A DNA stretch of 64,000 bases from Gellertiella hungarica (GTDB taxonomy: Bacteria > Pseudomonadota > Alphaproteobacteria > Rhizobiales > Rhizobiaceae): positions 310,001 through 374,000 of the forward strand of contig NZ_JACIEZ010000001.1 in NCBI RefSeq assembly GCF_014197145.1, written 5' to 3'. The position numbers and the translations under genes are program-made. A model generated the notes under the pieces. It was given only the letters and a program-made list of their open reading frames with translations. It did no database searches and was not told where the DNA came from. Shown in pieces: positions 1 to 8,543 of this stretch; position 1 is the first letter of the stretch, and each line of letters starts with the position of its first letter.

Positions 1-530
1 CCGATGCGGTGATGCTGTCGGCGGAATCGGCATCGGGCGAATATCCCGTCGAGGCCGTGTCGACCATGGCGTCCATCGCCTCCACCGTCGAGCGTGACCC
101 GCATTACTCCGGCATCATCTACGCCCAGCGTCCGCAGCCCGAGGCGACCGGCGCCGATGCGATCTCGCTCGCTGCCCGGCAGATCGCCGAGACGCTGAAG
201 CTGTCGGCGATCGTCACCTACACCTCGTCCGGCACGACGGGGCTTCGCGCGGCGCGCGAGCGTCCGCAGGTGCCGATCATCGCGCTGTCGCCCATCATGC
301 AGACGGCGCGGCGTCTGTCTGTGGTCTGGGGCCTGCACTGCGTCGTGACGAGCGATGCGACCGATCTCGACGACATGGTGAACCGCGCCTGCCGCATCGT
401 GTGCGCCGAAGGCTTCGGAAAGCCCGGCGACCGGGTGATCATCTCCGCCGGCGTTCCGCTCGGCACGCCGGGCGCCACCAACATGCTCCGCATCGCTTAC
501 ATCGGTTCGGACGGCCTCAGCGGCATCTGA
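1..530 (+). CDS. pyk: Pyruvate kinase, C-terminal part (5' end outside the window)
   Basis: Pyruvate kinase converts phosphoenolpyruvate and ADP to pyruvate and ATP, the last step of glycolysis, in the cytoplasm. Only the last 175 codons are present; the frame is open from base 3 and the start lies upstream of the window. The visible part begins with DAVMLSAESASGEYP, a conserved block near the end of the catalytic barrel. It continues through the C-terminal domain (TYTSSGTTGLRAARERP) to the closing segment PLGTPGATNMLRIA, which is diagnostic for the family. A strong hairpin terminator follows 28 bases after the stop. Identification is firm; partial only because of the window edge. Confidence 0.95.
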   Translation, partial: DAVMLSAESASGEYPVEAVSTMASIASTVERDPHYSGIIYAQRPQPEATGADAISLAARQIAETLKLSAIVTYTSSGTTGLRAARERPQVPIIALSPIMQTARRLSVVWGLHCVVTSDATDLDDMVNRACRIVCAEGFGKPGDRVIISAGVPLGTPGATNMLRIAYIGSDGLSGI

Positions 531-557
531 TCCGGGCAGCAGTTCGGGAACAGGCAC

Positions 558-580
558 AGGGGCGCTTCGGCGCCCCTTTT
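558..580 (+). terminator. Rho-independent terminator of pyk
   Basis: An 8-bp stem (AGGGGCGC / GCGCCCCT) closed by a TTCG tetraloop and followed by a short T run. It lies between the convergent pyk and hydrolase genes. Confidence 0.85.
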
Positions 581-1629
581 CATGTGCCGTCTGTCGCCAG
601 CCGCGCCTCCAGCGCACGGGCGAGGGCCTGGAGGTCGCGCGGCTTGCCCGCAAGTTTCTCCATGGCGGCTATGGCGAGATCGGTCGCGATGTAATCCGGC
701 TTGTGGCCGAGCCCGTGGATCCAGACCAGCTCGGAGCCGGCGATGTCCCGGTGCAGACCCCGCGAATGGATGCTTTCGAGCACGACCTGATCCTCGTCGC
801 CCGTGACGATCACGGTCGGTGCCTTAATCTCGGGATAGCGTCTCGCTATCCTGCTCACGTAGTCGTGGAGATTGGCCACGTCGATGGCGTTGTAGCGGAA
901 TGTCTCCGGCCTGAGGACAAGCGGAATCGCGGCCTTCTGGAGATAGTTCTCCGGCGCCCTGTTTGGGTGGAAGACGAAATCCACACCGCTTTCGATGCGC
1001 TGCAGCCCGGCAGGCAGGGCGATGGTATGGGTGAAGACCCAACCGATCACGGGCGTGGAGGCGAGGCGGTAGTACCAGTCGACGCCACCGGGCCAGGGAT
1101 GGGTCGCGGCGGCGAGGAAGAGAAGGCCCTGGACCTTGTCGGGGTGCTGCAGCGCGAGACTGGCCGCAATCGATCCGCCGAAGGAATGGGCCACGACGAT
1201 CGCCCGGCGCATGCGGTAGTGATCCATCACCTTGGCAATTGCATCAGCCTGGCCGTCCGGCATGCCGTTTTCGGGGCCGCCGCGGTCGGAATAGCCGTGA
1301 CCGGGCCGGTCGACGAACAGCATCTCGGCGCGGCCCTTGAGGGGCGCGAGGAAGGCACCGGCCGGATCGCGCAGGTTACCGCTGGCGCCGTGGATGAAGA
1401 GCAGCGGCGGCAGGTCCGCATCGGGTCCCGCGGGGACATGCAGCGCGTTCAGGCTGTAGCCGCCGACATCGACCCTTTCGCCGATATCGGGATAGGCCGC
1501 CTCCAGCGCACGGCTCTTGAAGTAGGAATAAACGCCCAGCGCCAGAAGCACGAGAAGCGGAAGGACAAGGAGAGAAAGGGCAAAGCGCAAGGCGGGACCT
1601 GAGGGAGCGGAAAACGAAACGGACTTCAC
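580..1629 (-). CDS. Membrane-anchored alpha/beta hydrolase
   Basis: A 349-residue alpha/beta-hydrolase-fold protein of unknown substrate. Residues about 15-36 form one hydrophobic segment, so it is probably anchored in the inner membrane with the catalytic domain outside. LLFIHGASG gives the oxyanion-hole region, AHSFGGS carries the nucleophile Ser149, and GLGHKPDY near the C-terminus supplies the likely catalytic His. The start is GTG, 6 bases after the stop of the TPR gene upstream and without a clear ribosome site, so translation is probably coupled to that gene. The two form a transcription unit running toward pyk. The fold is clear; esterase, lipase or other activity cannot be told. Confidence 0.85.
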   Translation of the reverse strand: MKSVSFSAPSGPALRFALSLLVLPLLVLLALGVYSYFKSRALEAAYPDIGERVDVGGYSLNALHVPAGPDADLPPLLFIHGASGNLRDPAGAFLAPLKGRAEMLFVDRPGHGYSDRGGPENGMPDGQADAIAKVMDHYRMRRAIVVAHSFGGSIAASLALQHPDKVQGLLFLAAATHPWPGGVDWYYRLASTPVIGWVFTHTIALPAGLQRIESGVDFVFHPNRAPENYLQKAAIPLVLRPETFRYNAIDVANLHDYVSRIARRYPEIKAPTVIVTGDEDQVVLESIHSRGLHRDIAGSELVWIHGLGHKPDYIATDLAIAAMEKLAGKPRDLQALARALEARLATDGT

Positions 1630-1635
1630 CGCGTG

Positions 1636-2268
1636 TTAAGTGCGGCTGCCGGCCATTTTTTCAAGGAGGTCACGCGCCTGATCCTGTGCCGTCCGGTCCG
1701 CCGGATAGAGTGCCAGATAGGCTTCCCAGACCTTGAGCGCCGCCTCGTCGCGGCCATCGAGCGTGAGTATGCCTGCAAGGCCGGAGAGCGCGCCCAGGTG
1801 ACGCGGCTCGAGGGCAAGCGTGCGCCGGATATCGGCAACCGACTTTCTGTTGTTGCCGAGAGCGAAATGCAGGGTCGCCCGAAGGTTCCAGCCCTCGGCA
1901 TAGTCGGGGCGCAGAACCGTGACCTGATCGAGATAGTCGAATGCGGCTGCGGTCTGGTTGGAAGCGATCGCGTTGGAGGCGCGTGTCATCAGCAGATCCA
2001 CCGTCGCGCTGTCCGATTCGGTCAGGGCCGCCCGGATCTCGCCTGCAATGGCCTTTGCCGCTTCCGGGTCGCTTTCCCGCTTGAGACGGGCAAAGAGGGC
2101 ATCCAGGCGAACGGCGCGGGGTTCGATGGTCAGGCTGCCGGTCCCCGGCGGCGGCTGCATCAGGGGTTGCTGGATGACGTCCTGCGAAGGGGTTTCGTCA
2201 TCGGCATGGGCGGTTGCTGCAAGGGCAAGCAGGACCGCGAGGAAACGGGGGACATCAGAAAAGCGCAT
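1636..2268 (-). CDS. Exported tetratricopeptide-repeat protein
   Basis: About 210 residues. The chosen start (MRFSDVPRF) gives a clean signal peptide, MRFSDVPRFLAVLLALAATAHA, so the protein is exported to the periplasm. Alternative ATGs lie at 2277 and 2340 but would bury the signal peptide. The C-terminal half carries TPR-like helices: AAFDYLDQVTVLRPDYAEGW, then NNRKSVADIRRTLALEPRH, then DEAALKVWEAYLALYPAD. TPRs mediate protein contacts; no enzyme motif is seen. The hydrolase gene follows after 6 bases. The specific role is unknown. Confidence 0.8.
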   Translation of the reverse strand: MRFSDVPRFLAVLLALAATAHADDETPSQDVIQQPLMQPPPGTGSLTIEPRAVRLDALFARLKRESDPEAAKAIAGEIRAALTESDSATVDLLMTRASNAIASNQTAAAFDYLDQVTVLRPDYAEGWNLRATLHFALGNNRKSVADIRRTLALEPRHLGALSGLAGILTLDGRDEAALKVWEAYLALYPADRTAQDQARDLLEKMAGSRT

Positions 2269-2362
2269 GGCGGGCATGATAGCCCGCCATCCGAAAGGTT
2301 CCAACCTGAAAATGCACCCGGCTGCGTTCAGCCCGGGCACAGCCGGCGAACCGGCCGCGCAA

Positions 2363-2488
2363 TCAGCCCTGACGAGCCTTGAAGCGCGGGTTCTGCTTGT
2401 TGATGATGTAGACGCGGCCCTTGCGGCGCACGATGCGGTTGTCGCGATGACGGGCCTTGAGCGACTTGAGCGAATTCTTGATCTTCAT
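2363..2488 (-). CDS. rpmJ: 50S ribosomal protein L36, cysteine-free (YkgO) type
   Basis: A 41-residue, very basic protein starting [17 protein letters not shown] and ending [12 protein letters not shown]. This is the L36 variant with the short insertion after [11 protein letters not shown]. It has no cysteine, so it is the zinc-independent (C-minus) form usual in alphaproteobacteria. It is a component of the large ribosomal subunit. It is a monocistronic gene with its own promoter about 100 bases upstream. Confidence 0.95.
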   Translation of the reverse strand: MKIKNSLKSLKARHRDNRIVRRKGRVYIINKQNPRFKARQG

Positions 2489-2584
2489 TTTTCTGATCCG
2501 CGAGGTTTACGGGGAACACGAAATTCGCCCGGTGACTGTGAAACATCAAAGCGTGCTCTCGGCCCGCTTCTTTGGGTTGGCAGG

Positions 2585-2613
2585 CAATTACCTGCTAGAC
2601 CCTTGTGTGTCAA
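2585..2613 (-). promoter_or_regulatory. Probable sigma-70 promoter of rpmJ
   Basis: On the minus strand a perfect TTGACA (2608-2613) and TAATTG (2585-2590) are separated by 17 bases, about 97 bases upstream of the L36 start. The hairpin at the end of purK (TTTCCGGCC-GCTGA-GGCCGGAAA, with the stop codon in the loop) separates it from purEK. Confidence 0.55.
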
Positions 2614-2670
2614 CCGTTTCCGGGAGGAAAAGCCGGAACGGCCGTGGATGAACGCGCCGATTTTCCGGCC

Positions 2671-3732
2671 TCAGCGGCCGGAAAGCACGGTCACATGCCC
2701 CATCTTGCGGCCCGGCCGCGCTTCGGTCTTGCCATAGAGGTGCACAAGGGCATCCGGCGTGGCCAGCCACTCCGGCACGCCGTCGACATCGTCGCCGATG
2801 AGATTCTGCATCACGCAGTCCGAATGGCGGCGGGGATCGCCCAGCGGAAGACCCGCGATCGCGCGGATATGCTGCTCGAACTGCGAGACGATGCAGGCGG
2901 CCTCGGTCCAGTGCCCGGAATTGTGCACGCGCGGGGCGATCTCGTTGGCAATCAGCGAGCCGTCGGGCAGGACAAAGAATTCCATGCCCACCACGCCCAC
3001 GTAATCCAGCTCGCCGAGCAGGCGCTCCGCAGCGGTGCGGGCCGCCTCGGCGGTATCCGCGCCGATTCGCGCCGGCAGGGTGGAGGTGTGCAGGATGCCA
3101 TTGCGGTGAACGTTCTCGGCCGGATCGTAGCAGCGCACCTCGCCGTCCCTTCCGCGCGCGGCGATGATCGAGACCTCGCGGTCGAAGGCGACGAAGCTCT
3201 CGAGAATCAGTGGCACGGAGCCGAGCTCGGCATAGCCGCCTTCCGGCCGGTCCTCGGGCCCGCGATATACCTTCTGGCCCTTGCCGTCATAGCCGAGGCG
3301 CCGTGTCTTCAGCACGCCCCGATGCCCGAAGGCCGCAAGCGCCGCCTTCAGGTCCTCGTCGCTGTCGACGGGGCGGAAGTCTGCCGTGGGAATGCCGCAG
3401 GCATTGAGAAAGCGCTTCTCGGTGAGGCGATCCTGCGCCACTTCCAGCGCCTTCGGCGGCGGATAGACCGGCAGCCGCGAGCCGAGGCGTTCGGCGGCCC
3501 CGACAGGTACGTTCTCGAACTCGTATGTCACCACATCGGCGCGGGCGGCGAGGCTGTCGAGAGCCTGGGGATCGTCATAGGCCGCAACGATCTGGTCGTT
3601 GGCGACCTGTGCGGCGGGACAATCGGCCTGGGGCTCGAGGATGACGGTGCGGAAATTCAGGCGCGCGGCGGCCATCGCCAGCATGCGGCCGAGCTGGCCG
3701 CCGCCGATGATGCCGATGGTGGTGTTGTTCAT
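2671..3732 (-). CDS. purK: N5-carboxyaminoimidazole ribonucleotide synthase
   Basis: PurK is the ATP-grasp enzyme that carboxylates aminoimidazole ribonucleotide with bicarbonate and ATP to N5-CAIR in purine synthesis. The 353-residue protein starts [18 protein letters not shown], the N-terminal nucleotide fold. It then shows TYEFENVP, the ATP-grasp segment GVLKTRRLGYDGKGQ, EVSIIAARG, and the metal-binding EIAPRVHNSGHWT. The start codon overlaps the purE stop by one base (TGATG), so the two are translationally coupled and the product passes straight to PurE. The assignment is firm. Confidence 0.97.
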   Translation of the reverse strand: MNNTTIGIIGGGQLGRMLAMAAARLNFRTVILEPQADCPAAQVANDQIVAAYDDPQALDSLAARADVVTYEFENVPVGAAERLGSRLPVYPPPKALEVAQDRLTEKRFLNACGIPTADFRPVDSDEDLKAALAAFGHRGVLKTRRLGYDGKGQKVYRGPEDRPEGGYAELGSVPLILESFVAFDREVSIIAARGRDGEVRCYDPAENVHRNGILHTSTLPARIGADTAEAARTAAERLLGELDYVGVVGMEFFVLPDGSLIANEIAPRVHNSGHWTEAACIVSQFEQHIRAIAGLPLGDPRRHSDCVMQNLIGDDVDGVPEWLATPDALVHLYGKTEARPGRKMGHVTVLSGR

Positions 3733-4226
3733 CAGGCTTCGTCCATGGGATATTCGGCAACGGCGGCGGTCTGCCGCTCGCGCCATTCGTCGAGGCGGTC
3801 CGCCAGCGCGTCGTCGTAAAGGGCAAGCACAGCAGCGGCCATCAGCGCCGCGTTGACCGCGCCGGCCTTTCCGATGGCCAGCGTGCCGACCGGAATGCCG
3901 GCCGGCATCTGCACGATCGACAGCAGGCTGTCCTGCCCGGAAAGGGCCTTCGACTGCACGGGAACGCCGAAAACGGGCAGGGGGGTCATAGAAGCGCACA
4001 TGCCGGGCAGATGGGCGGCGCCACCGGCACCGGCGATCACCACCTTGAAGCCCTCGTCCCGTGCCGTTTTGGCAAAACGCACCAGGCGGTCGGGCGTGCG
4101 GTGTGCCGACACGATACGGGCCTCATAGGCGATGTCGAGCGCATCGAGGGTATCGGCAGCGTTCTTCATGGTTTCCCAGTCGGACTGGCTCCCCATGATG
4201 ATGGCGACCGGAGGTCTTTCGGTCAT
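3732..4226 (-). CDS. purE: N5-carboxyaminoimidazole ribonucleotide mutase
   Basis: PurE (class I) moves the carboxyl group of N5-CAIR to give CAIR in purine synthesis. The 164-residue protein contains the signature [14 protein letters not shown] at the N-terminus, SAHRTPDRL with the catalytic His, and [12 protein letters not shown]. These are the three conserved substrate-binding loops of the octameric enzyme. It is the first gene of the purEK pair and overlaps purK by one base. Length and motifs fit the bacterial class I family completely. Confidence 0.97.
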   Translation of the reverse strand: MTERPPVAIIMGSQSDWETMKNAADTLDALDIAYEARIVSAHRTPDRLVRFAKTARDEGFKVVIAGAGGAAHLPGMCASMTPLPVFGVPVQSKALSGQDSLLSIVQMPAGIPVGTLAIGKAGAVNAALMAAAVLALYDDALADRLDEWRERQTAAVAEYPMDEA

Positions 4227-4247
4227 CTCGGACTCCTCGGCTTCGCG

Positions 4248-4466
4248 TCAGGCGATGATGTCGGGAATGATCTGGTCCTCAAGCTTGGTGATCTTGTCCT
4301 TGAGGGCGAGTTTCTTCTTTTTCATCCGCTGGATGCGAAGCATGTCGCAGCCCGTCTGGATCATGGCGTTGATGGCGGCATCATAGTCTTCATGCTCCTG
4401 GCGAAGCCTCGCGACAATGAGCCTTATTTCTGCCTGATCCTGATCAGCCATGCCTGCCATCCCCAT
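4248..4466 (-). CDS. YdcH-family (DUF465) small helical protein
   Basis: A 72-residue coiled-coil protein ending QRMKKKKLALKDKITKLEDQIIPDIIA. The motif LRxxRMKKKKLALKDxIxxLE is the hallmark of DUF465/YdcH. The function of the family is unknown. The first ATG at 4466 is used here; a start at 4451 (MADQDQAEIR) is as plausible. It lies 21 bases upstream of purE in the same direction and could share its transcript. A second member of the family diverges from it about 190 bases away. Confidence 0.8.
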   Translation of the reverse strand: MGMAGMADQDQAEIRLIVARLRQEHEDYDAAINAMIQTGCDMLRIQRMKKKKLALKDKITKLEDQIIPDIIA

Positions 4467-4655
4467 TCCAGTCGTGCGGACATTGTGTCCGTATCCCCGT
4501 CTTTAGCGCAAGCTCCTATCACCAAATACCGGTAACGGGAAGTTAGGCCTGCGTCAGAAATCGCCTTCGACAAACTGTAATAATCGTGTCACACTCCCTT
4601 TGTTGACCACGAGCCCCGGCTCGCCCGGGCAAAAAATGAGAGGAAGGACATTCAT

Positions 4656-4826
4656 ATGACCATTGAGGCTCATCTGAAATCGCTTGAACAGAAGCATGTC
4701 GCCCTTGAAAAAGAACTCCACTCCGCAATGGCATCGCCTTCTATGGACGATCAGCAGATCGCCGAAATCAAGCGCCGCAAGCTTCGCTTGAAGGATGAGA
4801 TGGAACGCCTGAAGACGCGGCACTGA
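4656..4826 (+). CDS. YdcH-family (DUF465) small protein, second copy
   Basis: A 56-residue protein, MTIEAHLKSLEQKHVALEKEL at the start and IKRRKLRLKDEMERLKTRH at the end. The RRKLRLKDExERL tail is the DUF465 signature. It is predicted to form an antiparallel helical hairpin or coiled coil. A good ribosome site (AGGAAGGA, 4641-4648) precedes the ATG. It is divergent from the other DUF465 gene. No function is known for the family. Confidence 0.85.
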   Translation: MTIEAHLKSLEQKHVALEKELHSAMASPSMDDQQIAEIKRRKLRLKDEMERLKTRH

Positions 4827-5150
4827 TTGCCGCCAACGGAGCGCCTGACGCCAGAGGAGGGTGGTAAGGCACAACAAACACGGTAAGGACCGGGTGCGCG
4901 CTTCCGTAACGCGTCGAGTGCCGGCACCCGGCAAGGCCCGATAGGGCCTCAACAGAATAACAGGACGGGCAGAGGTCCGTTTCGCAGCCGGCAGGACGCA
5001 GGTCGCGACAGCCAGTGGGGCATGTCGGCACCGGGATCGTCAGCAATCCGGCCTTTTCTCAAGAAACCATCGGCGGCAGCGCCCTCGCCTGGGGCATCGG
5101 CCGCCGATGGACTTCATCCCCCCGTACGATCCATCAGCCGCCTTTGCCGC
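4827..5150. other. Gene-free stretch with consecutive hairpins
   Basis: No convincing protein gene. Between 4890 and 4978 three inverted repeats follow one another: CCGGGTGC (4890-4897) with GCACCCGG (4924-4931), AGGCCC-GATA-GGGCCT (4934-4949), and a weaker GGAC/GTCC pair (4963-4978). This could be a structured RNA on either strand or the untranslated tail of the DUF465 transcript. It does not match RNase P, SRP RNA or tmRNA signatures that I know. Confidence 0.3.
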
Positions 5151-5417
5151 TCACGGCTCGGACCAGAACTGGTCCAGCCACAGGGAAACCCTGTCGAAGC
5201 CGCGCGGATTGACCGCGTAGAACCGCCGGGTGCCTTCCTGATGAACGGTGACGAGGCCGCAGTCGAGCAGGGCCTTGAGATGCTGGGAAACGGCGGGCCG
5301 GCTGATCGGCAAACCCTCGGCCAGGGCCGAGACGGTCTTTTCCCCGCGCCGCAGCTCCTCGAGCAGAAGCCTGCGGTGCGGATCGGCAATGGCACCAAAC
5401 GGATCGATGCTGGACAT
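5151..5417 (-). CDS. ArsR-family winged-helix regulator
   Basis: About 88 residues with a single winged helix-turn-helix: MSSIDPFGAIADPHRR, then LRRGEKTVSALAEGLPISRP and AVSQHLKALLDCGLVTVHQEG, then RRFYAVNPRG. This is the ArsR fold. There is no metal-binding ELCVCDL motif, so it is more like the non-metal members that sense other signals. ATGs at 5432 and 5462 are possible but would add an atypical N-terminal tail. It follows the TauE-type permease in the same direction, 111 bases away, and may regulate it. DNA target and ligand are unknown. Confidence 0.85.
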   Translation of the reverse strand: MSSIDPFGAIADPHRRLLLEELRRGEKTVSALAEGLPISRPAVSQHLKALLDCGLVTVHQEGTRRFYAVNPRGFDRVSLWLDQFWSEP

Positions 5418-5528
5418 GGTCGCGGCTCTCATCCTGAACGCCGGCTGAGAATGGCCGGACAAGCGAAGCTTAACCGAGTTTTTGCATTGCGAAAAGATTG
5501 CGCGTGCGGCTGCTAAGGCGCTGCCGCC

Positions 5529-6293
5529 TCACCCGGAAAAACCGGTCCAGAACAGCCGCAGCCCCGCCAGGAGCGCCATGCCATACATCAGCGGGTAATA
5601 GGTCTCCGGGCGCATCCGCTTCACCACCCAGGCGCCGGCCATGGTGGCGAAGGGCGCGAAGGGCAGCAGCGTGAACGAGATCCAGAGGTTTTCCGTGTCC
5701 AGCTGGCCGAGCGAGGCATAGGCACCCAGCTTGACCAGGTTGAGGATGGCGAAGAAGCGGACCGAGGTGCCGGTGAATTCCTTGGGATCGAGGCCGAGCG
5801 GCAGGGCATAGATCTGGAAGGGCGGGCCGCCGGCATGGGTCACGAAGCTGGTATAGCCGGAAAGCGTACCCCAGAAGCTTGCCGCCACGCGGTTCTGGCC
5901 GCGAACGGCAAGGACTGCCCCCCGCCAGGCGCGGTAGCGGTTCCAGAAATACCGCATGGCGAAGAGGATGGTCATCGCGCCGATCAGGAGGCGCAGGATG
6001 GAACCGGGCACCAGCGCCGCCGTTCCCCAGCCGATGCCGATGCCGGCCAGCGCGCCGGGCAGCATGCTGAGAAGCAGTTGCCGGTTGCCGTGCCTGCGCC
6101 AGATCCAGAGCGATACCCAATCCATGAAGATGAGAACGGGCAGCAGGATGGCCGCTGCCTTCACCGGCGAAACCACGAGGGCGAGAAGGGGCACTCCCAT
6201 CATGGAAAGCGCCTCGCCCATCCCGCCCTTTGTCAGGCCGATGAGGATGACGGCGGGTATGGCTGTCAGATAAAAGGCGGTGTCTGGAGTCAT
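5529..6293 (-). CDS. TSUP (TauE/SafE) family membrane transporter
   Basis: A 254-residue polytopic membrane protein of the sulfite exporter TauE/SafE family. It has about seven to eight hydrophobic helices. The N-terminal half has ILIGLTKGGMGEALSMMGVP and the C-terminal half SGYTSFVTHAGGPPFQIY, the two repeated family motifs. Substrates of the family include sulfite, sulfoacetate and other organosulfur anions; which one applies here cannot be read from sequence. The start is set at 6293 because a good ribosome site (AAAGGAT) precedes it and the longer reading has no membrane character. An ArsR regulator lies downstream; the thiE-like gene diverges from it. Confidence 0.85.
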   Translation of the reverse strand: MTPDTAFYLTAIPAVILIGLTKGGMGEALSMMGVPLLALVVSPVKAAAILLPVLIFMDWVSLWIWRRHGNRQLLLSMLPGALAGIGIGWGTAALVPGSILRLLIGAMTILFAMRYFWNRYRAWRGAVLAVRGQNRVAASFWGTLSGYTSFVTHAGGPPFQIYALPLGLDPKEFTGTSVRFFAILNLVKLGAYASLGQLDTENLWISFTLLPFAPFATMAGAWVVKRMRPETYYPLMYGMALLAGLRLFWTGFSG

Positions 6294-6400
6294 CGACTGT
6301 TGATCCTTTGTCGGGAGAGGTCTATCGGATTCCGGACGAAGAAACGAGGGTGCCCGCACGGCCATCGGCCGGTTGGGGGCGACGATCCAGAGAAAAAGCC

Positions 6401-7054
6401 ATGAGTTCACCAGAAGACCGCTGCCGCCTCGTTCTGATCATGCCCGAACAAGCCGGTGAGGACGGGGGGCGCGAGGCGCTCGCCGCAGCGCTCCGGGGCG
6501 GCGACGTCGCCTCCGTGATCCTGCCGCAATACGGCCTCTCGGATGCGGATTTCCAGAAACGCGCGTCCGTGCTCGTGCCGCTGGTCCAGGATGCAGGCGC
6601 CGCCGCGCTGATCGCCGGCGACAGCCGCGTTGCCGGCCGGGTCAAGGCGGACGGCCTTCACATCCAGGGCAATGCCGCCGACCTCGCGGAAGCGATGGAG
6701 CGGCACAGCCCCAAGCTGATCGTCGGTGGCGGCGGCGCGACGGAGCGCCATACCGCGCTCGAGATGGGCGAACACCGTCCGGACTACATCTTCTTCGGCA
6801 AGCTCGACGGCGACATCAAGCCGGAGGCGCATCCGAAGAACCTGGCGCTCGGCGAATGGTGGGCCGCCATGATCGAGATCCCCTGCATCGTCATGGGCGG
6901 CACGGCGCTGGAATCGGCGCTGGCGGTTGCCGAAAGCGGTGCGGAATTCGTCGCGTTGCGCGAGGCCGTGTTCGGTGCGGGGCAGGGGCCTGCCTCGGCC
7001 GTTGCCGAGGTGAACGCCATCCTCGACGAAAAAGCGCCACGGTTTGCTGATTGA
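6401..7054 (+). CDS. Thiamine-phosphate-synthase-like protein (ThiE/TenI fold)
   Basis: A 217-residue protein of the ThiE/TenI TIM-barrel family. ThiE joins the thiazole and pyrimidine halves of thiamine; TenI is a related aromatase. Family features seen are ALIAGDSRVAGRVKADGLHIQ (the substrate/phosphate loop region), DYIFFGKLDGD, and CIVMGGTALES for the C-terminal phosphate-binding turn. The conserved family segment VGxSxH is replaced by LIVGGGGATERH, so the exact reaction is uncertain. No other thi gene lies nearby. The Sel1 gene begins 8 bases downstream, giving a three-gene unit with the YkgJ protein. Start chosen at the ATG after AGAAAAAG. Confidence 0.7.
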   Translation: MSSPEDRCRLVLIMPEQAGEDGGREALAAALRGGDVASVILPQYGLSDADFQKRASVLVPLVQDAGAAALIAGDSRVAGRVKADGLHIQGNAADLAEAMERHSPKLIVGGGGATERHTALEMGEHRPDYIFFGKLDGDIKPEAHPKNLALGEWWAAMIEIPCIVMGGTALESALAVAESGAEFVALREAVFGAGQGPASAVAEVNAILDEKAPRFAD

Positions 7055-7062
7055 GAGCAGGC

Positions 7063-8202
7063 ATGAGCCGCACCCTGACCCTTGCCTCGCGTTCCCTCGC
7101 CCTTGCTGCAGGCCTTCTGGCCGGGCTTGCGCCCGCCGCCTTCGCGGCCGATACGGTCGTCAATCGGCCGGCGGCCTCTGATCCTGGCCAGTTGAAGCAG
7201 GGGCGCCTGACGCAGGACAACAATGCGCTGGAGCGGATGGACGGCAATGCACGCCCGCTGACCCCGAGCGACAAGGACCAGCAGCAGAAGAAGAGCGGTG
7301 GGCTGACCCTTCTCGAACGCATGGGCGCGGAGCTGCCGCCTTTGCCGCCGGAAAAGGAGTACAAGGGCCCGGTCGACGAGGCCTATGGCGCCTATCAGCG
7401 CGGCCTCTTCCTGACGGCCATGGAAAAGGCCCTGCCGCGGGCGCAGCTTGGGGATGCGGCGGCGCAGACACTGATCGGCGAGTTGCTGTCGAATGGTCTC
7501 GGCGTGAAGCAGGACATCAAGGCCGCGGCCTTCTGGTATCAGCAGGCGGCCGATCACGGCGATCCTTCCGCCATGTTCAAGTATGCCCTGATGCTCATGG
7601 AAGGCCAGGTCGTCAAGAAGGACAAGGCGAAGGCCGACGCGCTGATGAAGAAGTCGGCGGATCTCGGCAATGGCTCGGCTGCCTTCAATTACGCGCAGAC
7701 GCTGGTGGCCGACCAGCCTGGGCCGGAAGGCCTTAAGAAGGCGCTGCCTTACTATCTCAACGCCGCCGAGCAGGGCATCGCGGATGCTCAGTATGCCGCG
7801 TCGCAGATCTTCATGGCGCTCGAAGACCTGGGTGCCGACCGCAAGCTCAAGGCGCTCGCCTGGCTCCAGCGCGCGGCGCGTGCCGGCTTCGACACCGCCC
7901 AGCTGGATCTCGGCCTCTGGCTGGTGAACGGCACCGCCGGCCCCCGCGATGCGAAGGCCGGCTTCCAGTGGCTGAAGATTGCCGCCGAGCGCGGCAACAT
8001 TTCCGCTGCAAACAAGGTGGCCCATCTGCTCATCGAGGCGATCGGCACCCGCCCCGATCCGGTGGAGGCGGCGAAGTGGTATGTCATTTCGCGGCGGGCC
8101 GGCCTGCCCGATCCCGCGCTCGAGGATTTCTTCCTCGGCATCGAGGACGACAAGCAGCAGAAGGCCATAGCCGCCGCCGACGCGTTCCGGCCGCGCCGAT
8201 GA
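7063..8202 (+). CDS. Exported Sel1-repeat protein
   Basis: A 379-residue protein with a clear signal peptide (TLASRSLALAAGLLAGLAPA, cleavage near AFA-ADT). From about residue 110 it carries five or six Sel1-like repeats, for example AQTLIGELLSNGLGVKQD, then AAFWYQQAADHGDPSAMFKY and AGFQWLKIAAERGNISAANK. Sel1 repeats form a superhelix for protein binding, and in rhizobia such proteins are often linked to exopolysaccharide or stress regulation. It overlaps the next gene by 4 bases (ATGA). The TTG 12 bases upstream was not used because the ATG has a better-spaced GAGAGCAGG site. The partner is unknown. Confidence 0.88.
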   Translation: MSRTLTLASRSLALAAGLLAGLAPAAFAADTVVNRPAASDPGQLKQGRLTQDNNALERMDGNARPLTPSDKDQQQKKSGGLTLLERMGAELPPLPPEKEYKGPVDEAYGAYQRGLFLTAMEKALPRAQLGDAAAQTLIGELLSNGLGVKQDIKAAAFWYQQAADHGDPSAMFKYALMLMEGQVVKKDKAKADALMKKSADLGNGSAAFNYAQTLVADQPGPEGLKKALPYYLNAAEQGIADAQYAASQIFMALEDLGADRKLKALAWLQRAARAGFDTAQLDLGLWLVNGTAGPRDAKAGFQWLKIAAERGNISAANKVAHLLIEAIGTRPDPVEAAKWYVISRRAGLPDPALEDFFLGIEDDKQQKAIAAADAFRPRR

Positions 8203-8543
8203 GCCTGCCGGATGACGTCCCGTTCGATTGCCAGTCCTGTGGCGCCTGCTGCTCCTACAGCGCGGACTGGCCCCGCTTCTCGCTGGAAAGCGACGACCAG
8301 CTCGCGCTGATCCCGGAAGCCTTCGTCGCGGCGGATCTCTCCGGCATGCGCTGCGAGAACGATCGCTGCCTTGCCCTCTCCGGCGAGGTGGGAAAGCATG
8401 TGGCCTGCACCATCTATGCGGTCCGTCCGGAGGTTTGCCGCGCCTGCATGCCGGGCGATCCCGAATGCCTGATTGCCCGCGCTGCCCATCGCATCGGCGA
8501 GGCCGGCCCGCAGGACGGATTAGGTGCGGAGGGGCCGGCCTGA
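8199..8543 (+). CDS. YkgJ-family cysteine-cluster protein
   Basis: A 114-residue protein with the N-terminal motif CQSCGACC and later cysteines in ENDRC, HVACTIY and VCRACMPGDPEC. This spacing defines the YkgJ / UPF0153 family, thought to bind a metal (zinc or an iron-sulfur cluster). The biochemical role is not established. The ATG overlaps the Sel1 stop by 4 bases, so the pair is coupled. The last dozen residues are weakly conserved in character. Confidence 0.85.
   Translation: MSLPDDVPFDCQSCGACCSYSADWPRFSLESDDQLALIPEAFVAADLSGMRCENDRCLALSGEVGKHVACTIYAVRPEVCRACMPGDPECLIARAAHRIGEAGPQDGLGAEGPA

Noticed and set aside
4827-5112. RNase P RNA or tmRNA
   Set aside because: The diagnostic conserved segments of these RNAs are absent on both strands.
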